DNA from: Siderastrea siderea
Taxonomy: Eukaryota; Cnidaria; Anthozoa; Scleractinia; Rhizangiidae
Assembly: GCA_964030785.1 (NCBI GenBank)
Contig: OZ034968.1
Coordinates: 74,756,427-74,820,426 of the forward strand
Direction of reading: 5' to 3'
Length of the DNA: 64,000 nucleotides
Part shown: piece after piece, positions 12,317-24,046 of the stretch
Layout of the letters: every line of letters begins with the position of its first letter
Numbering within the stretch: the first letter of the stretch is position 1
Position numbers and translations under genes: made by a program
The notes under the pieces: generated by a model
The model's database searches: none
The model's input: the letters and a program-made list of their open reading frames with translations, nothing else
Told to the model about the DNA's origin: nothing

Positions 12317-14982
12317 ACCAGGAGCCATAATCGGGGATGGAGACCGTAACTAACTGCCATTTTCAGTATTGGCGTTGGCGTTGGCCCCATCGAAAAAGAC
12401 AAATGTGCTATTTTTAGAAAAAATTGCGCCATCGCGCGTGACACGCGCACGTGTGTGTCATCTTCGCCACAGGATTTTTCTAAAATATTCTCACTGCCAT
12501 CATCGGAATCACTTGTATAATCCTCATATCCAGAGTCACTATCCAGGAAGTTCTCCCCAAGGGCTTGCCTCAAATTAGGAAGTGACACTGATGACAGAAA
12601 TTGAATTTATTCATCTCCAACAAAGGTAATTTCCGACGCCATTTTGTTTGTTTTTCTCTGAACGGAGTCCTCGCATGTCGGACGTGTCGGACGAGGATTT
12701 CCCCTTTAGACGGAAGAAACGTTTTACGGCCAAAATGGCGTCGAACTACGAAAAAATCAGTTGAAGGCGAATCAGGCAGAAAAAGGGAAAATACATCTGG
12801 AATATATATTTCCTCTGAGGACGTACAGAGATTGAAGGGCAGCCGCAAAGACTGTAAAATGATTTTCCAAGCACGTACTGAAGAAAAGTAACGCACTGAT
12901 AAATCGTTGTCACTTTTTTCACTGCAAGAAAAATAGTACATATATTCAAATACCGAGTCAGCAAAGAAAATGTCTGTCGAGATTTCTCAGCGTATGTTTT
13001 CTGAAATAATGCCCACCTTTACCGAAGTGGCCGAAACGTTTATAATGGAGACCAAGAATAGTGAAAAGCGCGCCTTGTTTTCAATCAAATGCTCTCGTGG
13101 TGCGTTATCAATCGTCGACAAAATAGAGAACTGGGAAAACACCAAGAGAAAAAAAAACTACTTCCGTCGATGAGAAGGAGAAAGATGAAGTGAAACTCCA
13201 TGCTGCCCTATTACTTAATATTACTTTCTGGGCAATTTACGAACCTAGAAGGGATACATAGCGCAGCGGATGTGGCAAGGGTTTCAACGACAGAGTGAGC
13301 TTAATTATTTTTCTCTGCCAGCGACCCGGCGAGAAAAATCACTTTGTATCGAAGCAAAATTAAGAAGAAATTAAGATTGAACGTCACTGAGACACAAATC
13401 TAAGTTGTTTCAGAGTGATTGATTTCTTAGGACGAAAAGAAACTGTAGAAAAAGAATTTTAAGCATTTAGCGCTTTGTTTACAATTTCGTTCATCGTCCA
13501 GTCAATCACTTGTTCTTAAAATTTCACAAACAGCAGGTTTCATACGGAAGGCTTTGACTCCGAAATATAGAGACAAGACAAAATAAAGCACAGTAAAATT
13601 CGAAAGAAGCATTTAATAAAAATTGTCACACTTTTTATCGCGAGTCAGTACAAAAATCATGCAACAGTCTAAACGACAAGCATTGAACAAATCCAGTACC
13701 AGAAAAGGCGACATTTTTTGGCTATACCACACAAAATTGACACTGGTTTACTTGTACTCGTTGTGGCTCTATCTGTGTTCCCTTGAGCAGCTCCAGACAT
13801 TTAGACACAAGTCGGATGCCATGTAAAATACCTTGAATCGCTTTCACAGTCGTTTGAGTGTTATTTTTACCATTCCGTCGGCGGGCTCTAAACTAAGAAA
13901 AACTGCGTTTTGTGGTTTGCATTTAGACTCTAAAAAGTAAGATGGTGAATTCTAATGTTCCTCACCTCCGTAGTCTTGTTTCCGTGAGCTGCATAGTAAT
14001 TATCGTTCAAGTTTAATTATTAATCCTGTCTTCAGTTCGATCAAACAAACACATGATGGCTCCGTTGTCAGCGTTGTGCGAACGGAGCGATTTCAATCTC
14101 GTTCATTTGAACTCCCGCAGCCATAGCGGTGAGATCGTACAGCTTCAATCCGCTTTGAACGACGATTACACAATTTTCAGGAAAAATCAAACACGTACCA
14201 CATTTCAGAGCCCATAATTGGGAGATTTTTCCCAGACCTTGTGCTTGTACGTTCACTTCGGAGCAGTTTCATTGATTCATTCAGCTCCGCAAAGAAACGC
14301 TGCAACACTTCGCAAGGTTTTGGCGCCTTTTTCGGTCAGTCGTGTGATCGCGATCGATTCTTGTTCCCTTTTATCTCGGAGTTTCTCTCTCTTTCTTTTT
14401 TTCTTTCTTGATTTTATAGCAATTTGTGATTGCGTTTTTAATAATAAAAAACAATTGTGTACTCGGGCATACCGGATATCAAATAATTATAACCATCTTG
14501 GTCATATCCAGTACGCCCTCGTTGTACGCAAATTTGCGTGAAGCCACGCGCGTTTATGACGTTGAGGGTGGCGCAATTTTTTCTAAAAATAGCACATTTG
14601 TCTTTTTCGACGGCTGGGCGCACGAGTTTGGTGGCATGTCCGTGACGTCATTACAATTTTAATAATTATGCAGATAATCCACACGTCATTTGCGTATTTT
14701 AGCTGTTTTTTTTTTGTATCGTCTTGAAAAAAGTGAAATGTAAAAGTTTGTCGGAACCAATACTAAAAACGCCTCTTAAGATAGCGCGAAATCCCGCTAA
14801 ATTATGCCCCACAAATTCCAGGGGGCTTGTCCCTGATTGGTCAGTCTAAACAATAACCAAACCCATGCGCCCAGCCGTGAAGGTGGCGAGAATCGCGGGC
14901 GCATCGAGACACTCACGGCTGGCGACTGAGCCTAGCGTGGACCCCGCGCTTACGGTCTCCGTCCCCGATTATGGCTCCTGGT
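12317..14982. mobile_element. Inverted-repeat-bounded element, class unresolved
   Basis: ACCAGGAGCCATAATCGGGG at 12317 recurs inverted as CCCCGATTATGGCTCCTGGT ending at 14982, and the similarity continues into a GGAGACCGTAA segment. A second inverted match pairs about 12388-12440 (GACAAATGTGCTATTTTTAG) with about 14570-14615. Both ends abut AAG, a possible 3-bp duplication. Two or three short ORFs inside (for example one beginning MSDVSDEDFPFRRKKRF near 12675) have no recognised domain. It may be a decayed 2.7-kb DNA transposon. Confidence 0.45.
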
Positions 14983-15180
14983 AAGACATAATAAGATTTT
15001 GAGCGTTCTCTGGTTAAAAATTTAAAAGTTTACGAGCTTTCGATTGCCAGTCTGCAATCTTTGACAAGTGATGAATAAAAAGCGCGAACATTAAAATATA
15101 TACTACAAAAAGTGTGAAAAAGGGAAATTATAATAAAAACAATAAAAATAGTTTAGTGGGAATAAAATGCTAATCAGAGA

Positions 15181-15885
15181 TCATAATAAAATTGAGTATT
15201 GTCTAGGTAATTGTTGCGCATTATTGTCTGCGTCGCTTGTAATTGCTGTGTGCCAGGATTCCAGTGATTTTCTAACGCGGAAATTTCCCTTGTCAATTAC
15301 ATGAGCACTTTTAAAGTCAATGGAGTGGTCGTTCAACCAAGCGTGTGTTGCAATGTTGAAACCTTTTTTTAAGGCTTTTGTGTTTCTAGTATGTTCCTTC
15401 ACTCTTGTTTTTAAGCACCTTCCAGTCTCTCCAATATAACTCCACGGACAGTCGGCACACGGAATCTTGTAAACAACATTTGTTTGTTGATCAACCGGTG
15501 GTCTTGATTTGGGGGAAACAAATTCCTGTTGTAGGGTCTTGAGGGGTCTGCTTGGGGGATCGGATTCCATGATTTCTGTGAGTCTTGTGAGTGGCTCGGT
15601 TAGACCTTTGATATATGGTGAAACTGCGAAACCGCGATCTGAGTTTGAAGGGTCGGCCCATCTAAAGAACATCCCAACTAACTCTTCTGGGGATGGTGTA
15701 GCTTCAGGAGGTGGTTTCTTCTTCAGGATGTTTGATATGAAAGACTGGGGGTAGCCATTTTATTCCAGGGCATTTGTAACGTAAATCAATTCTTTTGATT
15801 TACCCGCGGAGGTGCTTGGGAGGTTAGAGACACGATTCAGAAGAGTGGAGGCAGTGCTTATTTTGTGTTTCTTCTCGTGGTGTGA
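15181..15885 (-). pseudogene. Penelope-like retroelement 3' end with GIY-YIG domain
   Basis: An open segment from 15672 to 15181 contains VVYKIPCADCPWSYIGETGR and LKTRVKEH, the GIY-YIG endonuclease signature found C-terminal to the reverse transcriptase of Penelope-like and related retroelements. Homologous-looking coding continues upstream (to about 15885) but is interrupted by an in-frame TAA near 15755, and the reverse transcriptase is absent. The copy is therefore 5'-truncated and broken. The retroelement class is inferred from this architecture. Confidence 0.6.
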
Positions 15886-17976
15886 ATAAAAATCCAAGTA
15901 CCTGTCCGTATAAGTAGATTTTCAGTAAACATCAATAGTGACAACACCATCCTTTCTGGATACCAAGATGTAAAGATATAAAGGCTGCAATTCTGGTCAA
16001 TAATTCGTTGGACAGCTTTTAAATTAAAAAAAAAACACTCCCGCATAGTAGTACTAAGAATAAGTTTGTTTGTCCTATTATGTCGCACCCGCCCGCACCC
16101 AGGTGGCTGCGAGACAAAATAGACTGCAGTTCCCATGGGGAAGCACAACTGTTTTTAATGATGAAATTATGAATATATGAAATTCATATATTTGAACTGC
16201 GGAATGAAGAAATAAATGTAAAGAAGATCCTCGCAGTTATTAACGCAACTTATGCAGTTGCGAAAAGAAAGCCTGAAAAAATCAGGCTTGCCGGCAAGAT
16301 ACACGCAAGATAAATTACCTACATATCCAGTGCAAAATTCTACTATTTTTCTTTCTTTTTGAAACTAATGTGGCCTTGATCCCTTGATTAACCATAAAAC
16401 AAAAACAGGGCAAGCATGTGTTACGTGGAAACGATAGAGCTATAAAAGCTGTATTTTGTCGTAGTGAGTGCACGTGCTTGAAGGATTTTTCTGTTCTAGA
16501 ATCTGGGAAAATTGAAAATTCCCTTATTTTGGGCGAGGCTTAGCGTTGCCCGTTATATGGACGCATAAAACAGGCTACCTTTTTAATAATAAGAGTTTTT
16601 CATTTGGTTTAATTCAATTATGAAGTTGTAGTTGCTTGCGAGCCACCTTTTATGACTTTTATCAGGACAAGTTCGGCCTTAACTTCACATATCTCTCTCC
16701 ATCTTACAACTTTATGGCCTTGCTAGAATGTCCCCGTAAGGCGTTTAGATGTCCTCTCTACTGCAAGAAGCAGTGTCGCACCGAAACCTCTCCTAGCTCC
16801 TACTTCATAGGCACTGTTCCATCGTGAAATACTCTCCTATCACATATCAGGATTTCCTTGCACTTTAATTAATCTTCATTCAAACGCTTTCTGGTGTCTT
16901 ACGGGTAGGAACTGTTCCATGATTTTGACTCTGACAACCCGAACACTTCTGTATCTGGACGCCACTGTGTCTCGCAGGGACCTTCCCTGGGATTTTTGTC
17001 AACTGTAGTAGTAATTCTGTGTTTTCCTTTTGATGCTGGAAGTGAAGCAAACAAACAAACCAACAAACCAATAAAAACAGCAAACAAAATAAAATTGACA
17101 TAGACATAATATCATCTAAGTTCTGTATCACACTGAGTCATGAAAATACTTTGTCTTTCTAATGCAAGAAATGGCAGGCTGCACAAAGGGTACATTTGGA
17201 ATGAGTGTGAGTACAATAGTAAGGGCAAATGTTATATTGTTAAATGATAAAAATCGTCAGCGATGAAAAATATTTATAGCGCATTTATTTTGAGTTGAAA
17301 CGGTTAAGGAAGTCAGTTTATCTGGTGTTGGGAAGCCGTACAGCGTGAATGTCTTATTACATGCCAATCTTGCTCAATAAACAGTTTGGTAAAATCGCGC
17401 ACACACAAACACCGATAAATGTACTGCGGAGTTGTGATAATGAAAGATTAGTGAAGCGCAGCTGGCGCGCTTCTGGCCTGCAACCTTTGTTGACACCCTA
17501 GCTGGTGTTTGTTGCCTCGCATGGTTTTGGCCCTACAGTATAAAGTCTATAAACGTGAATAAACGCAGCAAGCAGACATTAAGGTTGCGTAGTCCTCAAT
17601 AGGCAAATACATGGCCCTGCTTAGACTGTCGATCTTCATAGACCTAAAAAGCTCAAATCTTGTTTTTTACTGTAAGCGAGTCTGAAATAACAATGACTGC
17701 AAAGTATAGATAAACTTGTGGTTTTATATCTTCCGTGGCGTGAGTAGGGTTCGGCTGTAAAACAGAACGGCTGCTATCTGGTAGTTTATACGCAAACATT
17801 CCGAGACGCTAACCCACAGTCTGCGCTAAAAGGCGTAAGTCGTCATCACATCGCAGTGTAGTTCATTCACTTTAAACTAAAAACTGAGAAAATCACAGAT
17901 TCCCTTTACACTTTTAAGTGTACGGACTTTTGCACTTTTAAGAACTTAAAAGTCCTCACAAAGAGAAGTCAGGACG
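15886..17976. other. Host intergenic DNA, no gene seen
   Basis: About 2 kb of moderately AT-rich DNA with short A tracts and no ORF having domain-like composition on either strand. No RNA gene or clear transposon end was recognised. Confidence 0.4.
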
Positions 17977-18490
17977 TTGACCTTACACAAAAGATTATAC
18001 ACGCGTCAAACAGCGGCGAAGAAGTTCTCTCGGCTGACGGAACCTGTGTCACAACATCTTCTCCGCTGCCTACAACGACTCTCAGGTCACAATTCGCGCG
18101 ACCAAAGGACACCATCAACCCAGATAAATAAGACGGCGTGGTCTACAGGGTTCGGCCGGTGAATGTGGGAAACAGGGAAAAGTCTACTTCGAAGAAACAG
18201 GAAGACCTGTGCAGGAGATGATCCGTGACCACTGTTTCTGAGCACGCCAGCAAGACCGGCCAACTGGTCCACTTTGGAACGAGGTAAAGTTCATAGATCG
18301 AAACTCACACTGGCTCACTCGTAAGGTGAAGAAAGCTATCCACGTAAGATTTCACCCCTAATAACCGCAACAGGGATGACGGAATGGAAATTCCTGAAGG
18401 ATGGATACCAACGATCGAGAAACACAACAGGAGACCGGTATGTCAGCGAACTGCCGAGCAAATCGGACAGCTAAGGAAGCAACTCCCCCC
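17977..18490 (+). pseudogene. Degraded GIY-YIG-type retroelement C-terminus
   Basis: In shifting plus-strand frames the text reads like the C-terminal tail of retroelement proteins: HASKTGQLVHFGT, then HWLTRKVKKAIHVRFHP, then GMEIPEGWIPTIEKHN. Several stops and frame changes interrupt it. Opposite in strand to the better-preserved copy at 15181-15885. A C10 run near 18487 follows it. The identification is from remembered motif order only. Confidence 0.4.
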
Positions 18491-18901
18491 CCCCCCCCTG
18501 GGACAGTGAGGGTGGAGACCCACCAATCACAGCCGGCCATCGTGATAACACATGGTAACGCATAACTAGTCGATCTCGTCGCCTGATATGATGAAGATAG
18601 ACTAGCAGTAAGCAGCCGACCACATCCGGTGAGACAAACGATAATACTCCTTTTTGATAATATTATTAATTTATAAGTATCACAATTTTAGTCCATAGGT
18701 AAAATATCCGGTCTTAGGCAATACTTCGTGATTTTACATTATGTGGTAGAATTTTATTAGTCTTCTGACTTGCATGCAATTCTTGCTCAATAAACTGCTT
18801 CATAGACTTTGAACTATGGCCGACCTTCCCCACCCCCTACATTGTCATTTGAGCGGTTTCTTGGTTTTAAAAGCTCCTTTATTCAATGGTATTTTTGTAT
18901 T
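18491..18901. other. Host DNA immediately left of the outer element
   Basis: AT-rich flank with no recognised feature up to the target-site duplication that begins at 18902. Confidence 0.4.
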
Positions 18902-18907
18902 ACTTCC
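18902..18907. repeat. Left target-site duplication of outer Polinton (ACTTCC)
   Basis: ACTTCC directly abuts the AGTAGTTATATAC terminus and is repeated at 59485-59490 immediately after the inverted terminus. Six-base duplications are the known hallmark of Polinton/Maverick integration. Confidence 0.9.
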
Positions 18908-19635
18908 AGTAGTTATATACTTGGGGGTACGAGCGCATTTTTTCAAAATGCGCTCTTACCAATCCCAAGTATTAACTACTTTCCATCAGATGGAAATCTA
19001 TATGTTGGTAGGAGCCGAGCAGGCTCGGGAAGTCGTCACTTTAGTGACGAGTGAGGCTCCTTCCAGCTTACTGTGGGTAGAGACGTAGACTCGTAGGGCG
19101 CAGTAAGCAATATGGTTTCATATGCTAGATCCATATTTTTAGCATTGGGGAACAAAAGCGGAGCTTTTGTGAGGCAGTGAATTGATCGCAAAGCGATCAA
19201 GAGGGGAAGTTTCTTTTTGCGATGCTGGTATATTGGTTCCATTCTATATCTCCATCACATGACTATCATATGCTAGATCCATATTTTTAGCATTGGGGAA
19301 CAAAAGCGGAGCTTTTGTGAGGCAGTGAATTGATCGCAAAGCGATCAAGAGGGGAAGTTTCTTTTTGCGATGCTGGTATATTGGTTCCATTCTATATCTC
19401 CATCACATGACTATCATATGCTAGATCCATATTTTTAGCATTGGGGAACAAAAGCGGAGCTTTTGTGAGGCAGTGAATTGATCGCAAAGCGATCAAGAGG
19501 GGAAGTTTCTTTTTGCGATGCTGGTTCCATCTGATGGTAATATTTTATGGAAATCTATTTGGTATTATCTCATGGAAAATATATTTGGCATTATCTCATA
19601 GTTGGGAGTACGAGCGCAGTTTGCCATCGGATGAA
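18908..19635 (+). repeat. Left 728-bp TIR of outer element
   Basis: Matches 58757-59484 inverted. It starts AGTAGTTATATACTTGGG and ends at CATCGGATGAA. Contents from the tip inward are a perfect hairpin (GAGCGCATTTT/AAAATGCGCTC, about 18929), further small palindromes (CCGAGCAGGCTCGG; GTCACTTTAGTGAC), three tandem 148-bp units, then a unique segment. The only arm difference I found is one base near 19090. Confidence 0.92.
19119..19526 (+). repeat. Three tandem 148-bp units inside left TIR
   Basis: Units begin CATATGCTAGATCC at 19119, 19267 and 19415; the last is shorter at its 3' end. Each unit contains two short perfect palindromes, CAAAAGCGGAGCTTTTG and TTGATCGCAAAGCGATCAA. The same array is mirrored at about 58866-59273 in the other TIR. 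Confidence 0.9.
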
Positions 19636-19695
19636 ATGGGACTTTCCCGATGAGTCATCAGATTGTCATGTAATATCAGATGAACTTGTATTTGA

Positions 19696-19824
19696 AGTAA
19701 AGTTTGTCAGTAAAGTTTGTCAGTAAAGTTTGTCAGTAAAGTTTGTCAGTAAAGTTTGTCAGTAAAGTTTGTCAGTAAAGTTTGTCAGTAAAGTTTGTCA
19801 GTAAAGTTTGTCAGTAAAGTTTGT
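19696..19824 (+). repeat. 13-bp tandem repeat beside PolB 3' end
   Basis: About ten head-to-tail copies of CAGTAAAGTTTGT between the left TIR and the PolB stop codon. It fills most of the otherwise empty 250-bp gap and lies downstream of PolB on the minus strand. Function unknown. Confidence 0.92.
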
Positions 19825-19885
19825 AGTGAACAGAAAAGCAGAACTTGTATGGAGGCCAACACAGCTGTGGCGTGACGTCACATCT

Positions 19886-22800
19886 TCAGATTGCATAATG
19901 TCCGTAAGAGAAACTGTTGATTCCATCGTTTGCTATATATCGTTTATCGTCGAAACAGCTGAGTGACACTTTATTGAGCTCGTAACTACCTAGTTGATGG
20001 TTAATACTTCTGATTGTCTTCATGGTATGATGTATTTGTTTGTTATTAATTAATACATTTTTATAAGCTTCATGTTTGATATTGTTCTTTATCATGTTCT
20101 TCTTGATTCCTTTGGCTGTTTTTCCTACTTTCTGGTTGTCTTTTATGTAACTATACATTTTTGATCGCAAACCTATGAATTCTATGATTGGTATTCCAGC
20201 TGCTTCATCTTTGAATTTACCGATTACCTTTTTGTTTGTCTTATCGAAATACTGACAGTTTTCTGGATAATCACTGTTGTCAAATCTGTCTTTGTCATTC
20301 CAAAAGTCACGGTACACATCTTCAGCCTCAATTTCGTATGTCAGACTGTCTGTATCAGTGAATAGCAACCTGGCTTTGTCCCCGTACTTTTCTTTTATGT
20401 AGTTATAATGAAAATCATACATTAATGTCTTGCTCAGATCAAGAATACACATACCTACATATGCTGGCCTGTTTAGAGTTAACGTTTCTTTGATCTTATG
20501 TACTGCTACCAGATTTTCATTGAAGATCTTACTTCTTACATAAGTAGGTTTGGAAGCCATCTTCAATAATTTATTTTCATCAGTCACAAGTCTGACATCA
20601 ACTCGTTTTCTTATATTTTCCATAGTTTTACCGAATACTGAGTTATTCATAAGTTTGAAGAAGTCTTTTTCGAATGAATTTTTCGCTTGAGTACGTTTTA
20701 GTGTATTGAAGTCTATATATTGCTTGAGCCATGGAGACTGGTTGAATTCTAATACTCTGTGAACTTTTTTCACTTTCAATCCAAGATCAAGATACAGCTG
20801 CAGGTTTCTGTAGTGTAAAACATATTTTTCTTTGTCGCATAAAGTAGGGATTAGTTTGTGTACCAGTCCTGTCGATATGTTGAATTTTTTCTGTATGTTC
20901 TTACAATATGCAGACAACATGTCATCACCCACTTTAACTTTTTCTGCTCCAAGAGGGTAGTCGTTATGCAAATCATGCAACTCTTTAGGATATTCGAGAT
21001 CAACTTCTAGTATCAATCCTTTATTACTGTCTTCATTATACCGAGCTAAATTGATTTTATTAATCTGCTTTTCTGTCATCCATTTGAAACAACCAGTTGG
21101 TAGATATTGACTCATAGCCCAACCGTATAAATTGTTAGCATCAAGATACATAATGTATTTTGAGGGTGCATTCTTATCGTATTCTCTCATGTACTTGTTG
21201 TTCGCTTTACTATATCGATTCGCAATATAAGATATACCACCACGCATGCCTTTTTCAATGAATTGAAACATGTCTATGTCTGTCATTAGTTCCAATTTAA
21301 TATCAGTCATCTTCAACATTGCATCCCAACTCAAACCAGGTGATGTGAAGTAGTGACATGGGTCAAGTTTGTAATACTGAAGACAGGTCTTGCGGAAGTT
21401 TTCAAACACGTCGGCTAATAGAAGTATATCAGACTTAAGATATAGATTGTGGTATTCGCCCATCGTTTGTAATTGGAATGTATTCCATACTTTTTGAGCA
21501 TGACAATAATCCTCATCTGTTACATGCTCATTATTCAATATGCTGTAAAATTCTTCTTTAGTCGGTAATTCTGTTTTATTGAATTTCTCAAAACTGTCCA
21601 TGTAATCATACGGATAAATACCTTTTCGCGTCATAAGATTGAATTTTTCTTTTTGGAATCTTTTGTTTGTATATTTCAAAGCTTCTGCTGGTAAGTTGCT
21701 CACTAATTTATCCAAACTTGAACTCATGAATTGGAAACTGTCGATGAATGTCAGATGGTTGCCAAGCATGAAAGCCATATACTTTTCCATGTTATTTGGA
21801 ATAGCATTGATATTCATTTGTTTCTCCTCTCCATTCTTATTTTTGTATGTATTATTCTTGACAATAGCTCCAATTTCTTGCATAATGAAATGACTGTCAT
21901 AACCTCTCAAATTATGGAATATAACAGGAATTTTTATTTCTTTTGGATTTATTCTGAGTTTCAGATTGCATTCTTGGTGAGCTGAGCCTCTGTATTTACC
22001 AGTAATATGGCAATGATCTCTGACTCGAATGTCTTTCTCAGTATACTTTTTATCGCATATGTGGCATTCTTTTGCTTTTTCAAATTCCTGTTCATTCTCT
22101 TTTGTCATTCTCAATGGTTTATCGAAATGTTTTTTCATTACTTTTTTGCAGTATTTCACTTCTTCTAACATATTTTCCATGAATTTGTAAACAGCCTTTT
22201 CACCCCTATATAGTTGTATTTTTTTTGTATATTTGTCATCATAACAACAAACCAATTTATAAGCATATCCACAATCTGTATGTCTTTGGTATGCTTTGGT
22301 GTATGATTTGTTACCCTCTTGTTGGCATCCTTGTACCTTTTCAGTTATAGCCTCAAAATCGGCATATATGACAAATGGTACAGGTTGCTGTTTATGGAAG
22401 TTGTTGAATTTCAGTATGTTATTGTTTTTGTCAGGCATTTTTATTGCTTGTTCACCATTCACTTGTATGCAAATATCTTTGTGATTGTTTAATACCCTGT
22501 CAGAACTGAAACATTGAAGACAGTACATACAAAAGTGTTTCCTCTCTTTGTGTTTTGTTTGATTATACATGAACTTGTTGAAATCCTTTATTAGAACATA
22601 ATGTTTGTTTTCATCTTTATTTACCAGAAGTAGTTCCATATGATCTTCATACTTTTCTTTGGAAACATAGATGGGATATGGCTGTTTTTCTTCATATCCG
22701 AATACATTTATATTGATACTGTTTTGCTTCTCAATTTTGTTGTAATGTTTGACATTGACTGGAAATTCAATACCTGAGTAATCTAACTTTTCAACGTATG

Positions 22801-23680
22801 GTTTATCGACTTTTTTAATCCTTTGAGGATATTTTTCTTGCGGATTTATATGTCTGATATGGCACCATCTGAAACATTCATTATCTTCATTTTTCATGTT
22901 AATTAGTCCCTTAGCACTATTTCGCAGTTCAGAAGGCAGTTGGATATATGAGGATCCTTTCATGGGCTTATATTTAACAATGTTTAGGTAATGGCTATCA
23001 ACAGATTGGATAGTCCATCCTGAACCTTCTGATATCCATTGAGCTATCTTATTCAGTATCTCTTGTTTAGACATTTTTAATGCTTCATTGATTTCCATTT
23101 GGTTGATTATTGTTTGGGGTGTGCTATTGAAATATGCTGTCTTTTCAACTATTTCATTACCTGAATTTTTTTCGAATGTGACTTTCAATGTTTCAACGTA
23201 TTTCAAGCCTTTCATTTCATTCAACAAAGTTATTACACGTTGTTCTATTGCCTTTCTCGTGTTTTGCATTTGAGCTAAGGGGTCTTTATTGTTTTTGATG
23301 TTGATTTCATAAGACTTAGTGTAACCTTTTAAGGCTTTGTCTGTTTGTTCTATTTTGGTTCTTGGTGTTGGTATTGGTCTCCTTGGTTTGTATGTTCTTG
23401 ACGCTGGAACTGGTTTATAATTATCCCTGAATTCTGGAGGTGGAAGAATGATGTTTTCTTCATATTCTTTAGCCATCTGTTTGACACTCTTGCGAGGTGT
23501 TGGTACAGGTGGTCTTGGTTTATAAGTCCTTTGTGTTGGAACTGGTTTGGTATCATCTGCTATGATGATTTCAGGCTTCCTTTTCTTTTGATTCAGAAGC
23601 AATTTGATAAGTTTTGATTTGCTAAGTTTCTTCAAACTAGCTTTGTTCATTTCTATATAATTATATTCTTTTATTTCCAT
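19886..23680 (-). CDS. POLB: Outer protein-primed family B DNA polymerase
   Basis: A 1264-aa replicative polymerase of the protein-primed B family used by Polintons and adenoviruses to copy linear genomes. Visible motifs: ExoI DFE (441-443), ExoII HNLRGYDSHF (about 589-598), ExoIII YLKSD (747-751), polymerase A LDANNLYGWA (846-855), B NNSVFGK (1012-1018), C DTDS (1109-1112). A C2H2-like finger lies at 384-405 and a second Cys/His cluster (CxxC...HCH...C) at 539-571. The N-terminus has a SAP-like basic helix and two copies of RTYKPRxPxPTPR. The ORF is intact. Its start is preceded by the AATAATATAG motif shared with the next two genes. Confidence 0.95.
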   Translation of the reverse strand: MEIKEYNYIEMNKASLKKLSKSKLIKLLLNQKKRKPEIIIADDTKPVPTQRTYKPRPPVPTPRKSVKQMAKEYEENIILPPPEFRDNYKPVPASRTYKPRRPIPTPRTKIEQTDKALKGYTKSYEINIKNNKDPLAQMQNTRKAIEQRVITLLNEMKGLKYVETLKVTFEKNSGNEIVEKTAYFNSTPQTIINQMEINEALKMSKQEILNKIAQWISEGSGWTIQSVDSHYLNIVKYKPMKGSSYIQLPSELRNSAKGLINMKNEDNECFRWCHIRHINPQEKYPQRIKKVDKPYVEKLDYSGIEFPVNVKHYNKIEKQNSININVFGYEEKQPYPIYVSKEKYEDHMELLLVNKDENKHYVLIKDFNKFMYNQTKHKERKHFCMYCLQCFSSDRVLNNHKDICIQVNGEQAIKMPDKNNNILKFNNFHKQQPVPFVIYADFEAITEKVQGCQQEGNKSYTKAYQRHTDCGYAYKLVCCYDDKYTKKIQLYRGEKAVYKFMENMLEEVKYCKKVMKKHFDKPLRMTKENEQEFEKAKECHICDKKYTEKDIRVRDHCHITGKYRGSAHQECNLKLRINPKEIKIPVIFHNLRGYDSHFIMQEIGAIVKNNTYKNKNGEEKQMNINAIPNNMEKYMAFMLGNHLTFIDSFQFMSSSLDKLVSNLPAEALKYTNKRFQKEKFNLMTRKGIYPYDYMDSFEKFNKTELPTKEEFYSILNNEHVTDEDYCHAQKVWNTFQLQTMGEYHNLYLKSDILLLADVFENFRKTCLQYYKLDPCHYFTSPGLSWDAMLKMTDIKLELMTDIDMFQFIEKGMRGGISYIANRYSKANNKYMREYDKNAPSKYIMYLDANNLYGWAMSQYLPTGCFKWMTEKQINKINLARYNEDSNKGLILEVDLEYPKELHDLHNDYPLGAEKVKVGDDMLSAYCKNIQKKFNISTGLVHKLIPTLCDKEKYVLHYRNLQLYLDLGLKVKKVHRVLEFNQSPWLKQYIDFNTLKRTQAKNSFEKDFFKLMNNSVFGKTMENIRKRVDVRLVTDENKLLKMASKPTYVRSKIFNENLVAVHKIKETLTLNRPAYVGMCILDLSKTLMYDFHYNYIKEKYGDKARLLFTDTDSLTYEIEAEDVYRDFWNDKDRFDNSDYPENCQYFDKTNKKVIGKFKDEAAGIPIIEFIGLRSKMYSYIKDNQKVGKTAKGIKKNMIKNNIKHEAYKNVLINNKQIHHTMKTIRSINHQLGSYELNKVSLSCFDDKRYIANDGINSFSYGHYAI

Positions 23681-23683
23681 ATA

Positions 23684-23693
23684 CTATATTATT
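23684..23693 (-). promoter_or_regulatory. Early-type promoter motif of outer PolB
   Basis: AATAATATAG ends 3 bases before the PolB ATG on the minus strand. Longer versions precede the next two genes. The motif function is inferred from recurrence. Confidence 0.5.
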
Positions 23694-23810
23694 GATATTC
23701 TTTTAAATAACTTTCATTGCGCGTTTTAAATGGTCGAGAATTCAAATGATCCAAAACATAGGATCCCTTGAACTATATGAAAAAAGATTATCATGGATTT
23801 AGTATCCGTT

Positions 23811-24035
23811 TTATTTCATATTGATTTCATGGACATTTTTAATGTGCTTTTTTGCGTTCAAATGACACCATTTACCAGCTAGAGTATAATTACGACCAGT
23901 ATTGCATATATCACAATACCATTCCTTATTTAGCATGTACTTCGATTTTTGTTGTTTTATAGCCTCCTTCTTCTCCTCTTCAGTTGAATACTTTTTTGGT
24001 CTACCTCGACCTCTCTTTACATTTTGATTTTCCAT
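23811..24035 (-). CDS. Small AT-hook plus C2H2 zinc-finger protein
   Basis: A 74-aa protein. Residues 8-14 (RGRGRPKK) form a textbook AT-hook for minor-groove binding. Residues 42-68 contain CDIC...H...H, a C2H2-type finger. The size and the position between PolB and the Bro-N nuclease suggest a DNA-binding regulator or replication accessory, which is inference. It has its own start-proximal AATAATATATAG motif, so it is probably expressed with PolB. Confidence 0.7.
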   Translation of the reverse strand: MENQNVKRGRGRPKKYSTEEEKKEAIKQQKSKYMLNKEWYCDICNTGRNYTLAGKWCHLNAKKHIKNVHEINMK

Positions 24036-24046
24036 ATATATATAAT

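Noticed and set aside
12601..13173. Host protein-coding exons around 12675 and 12970
   Set aside because: Frames are short, have no recognisable domain or clean splice sites, and lie inside the inverted-repeat element.
19036..19242. 68-aa ORFs in the outer TIRs (also 59150-59356)
   Set aside because: Both are the same repeat read inverted, and the start is in the 148-bp unit. Likely fortuitous, though a TIR-encoded peptide cannot be fully excluded.
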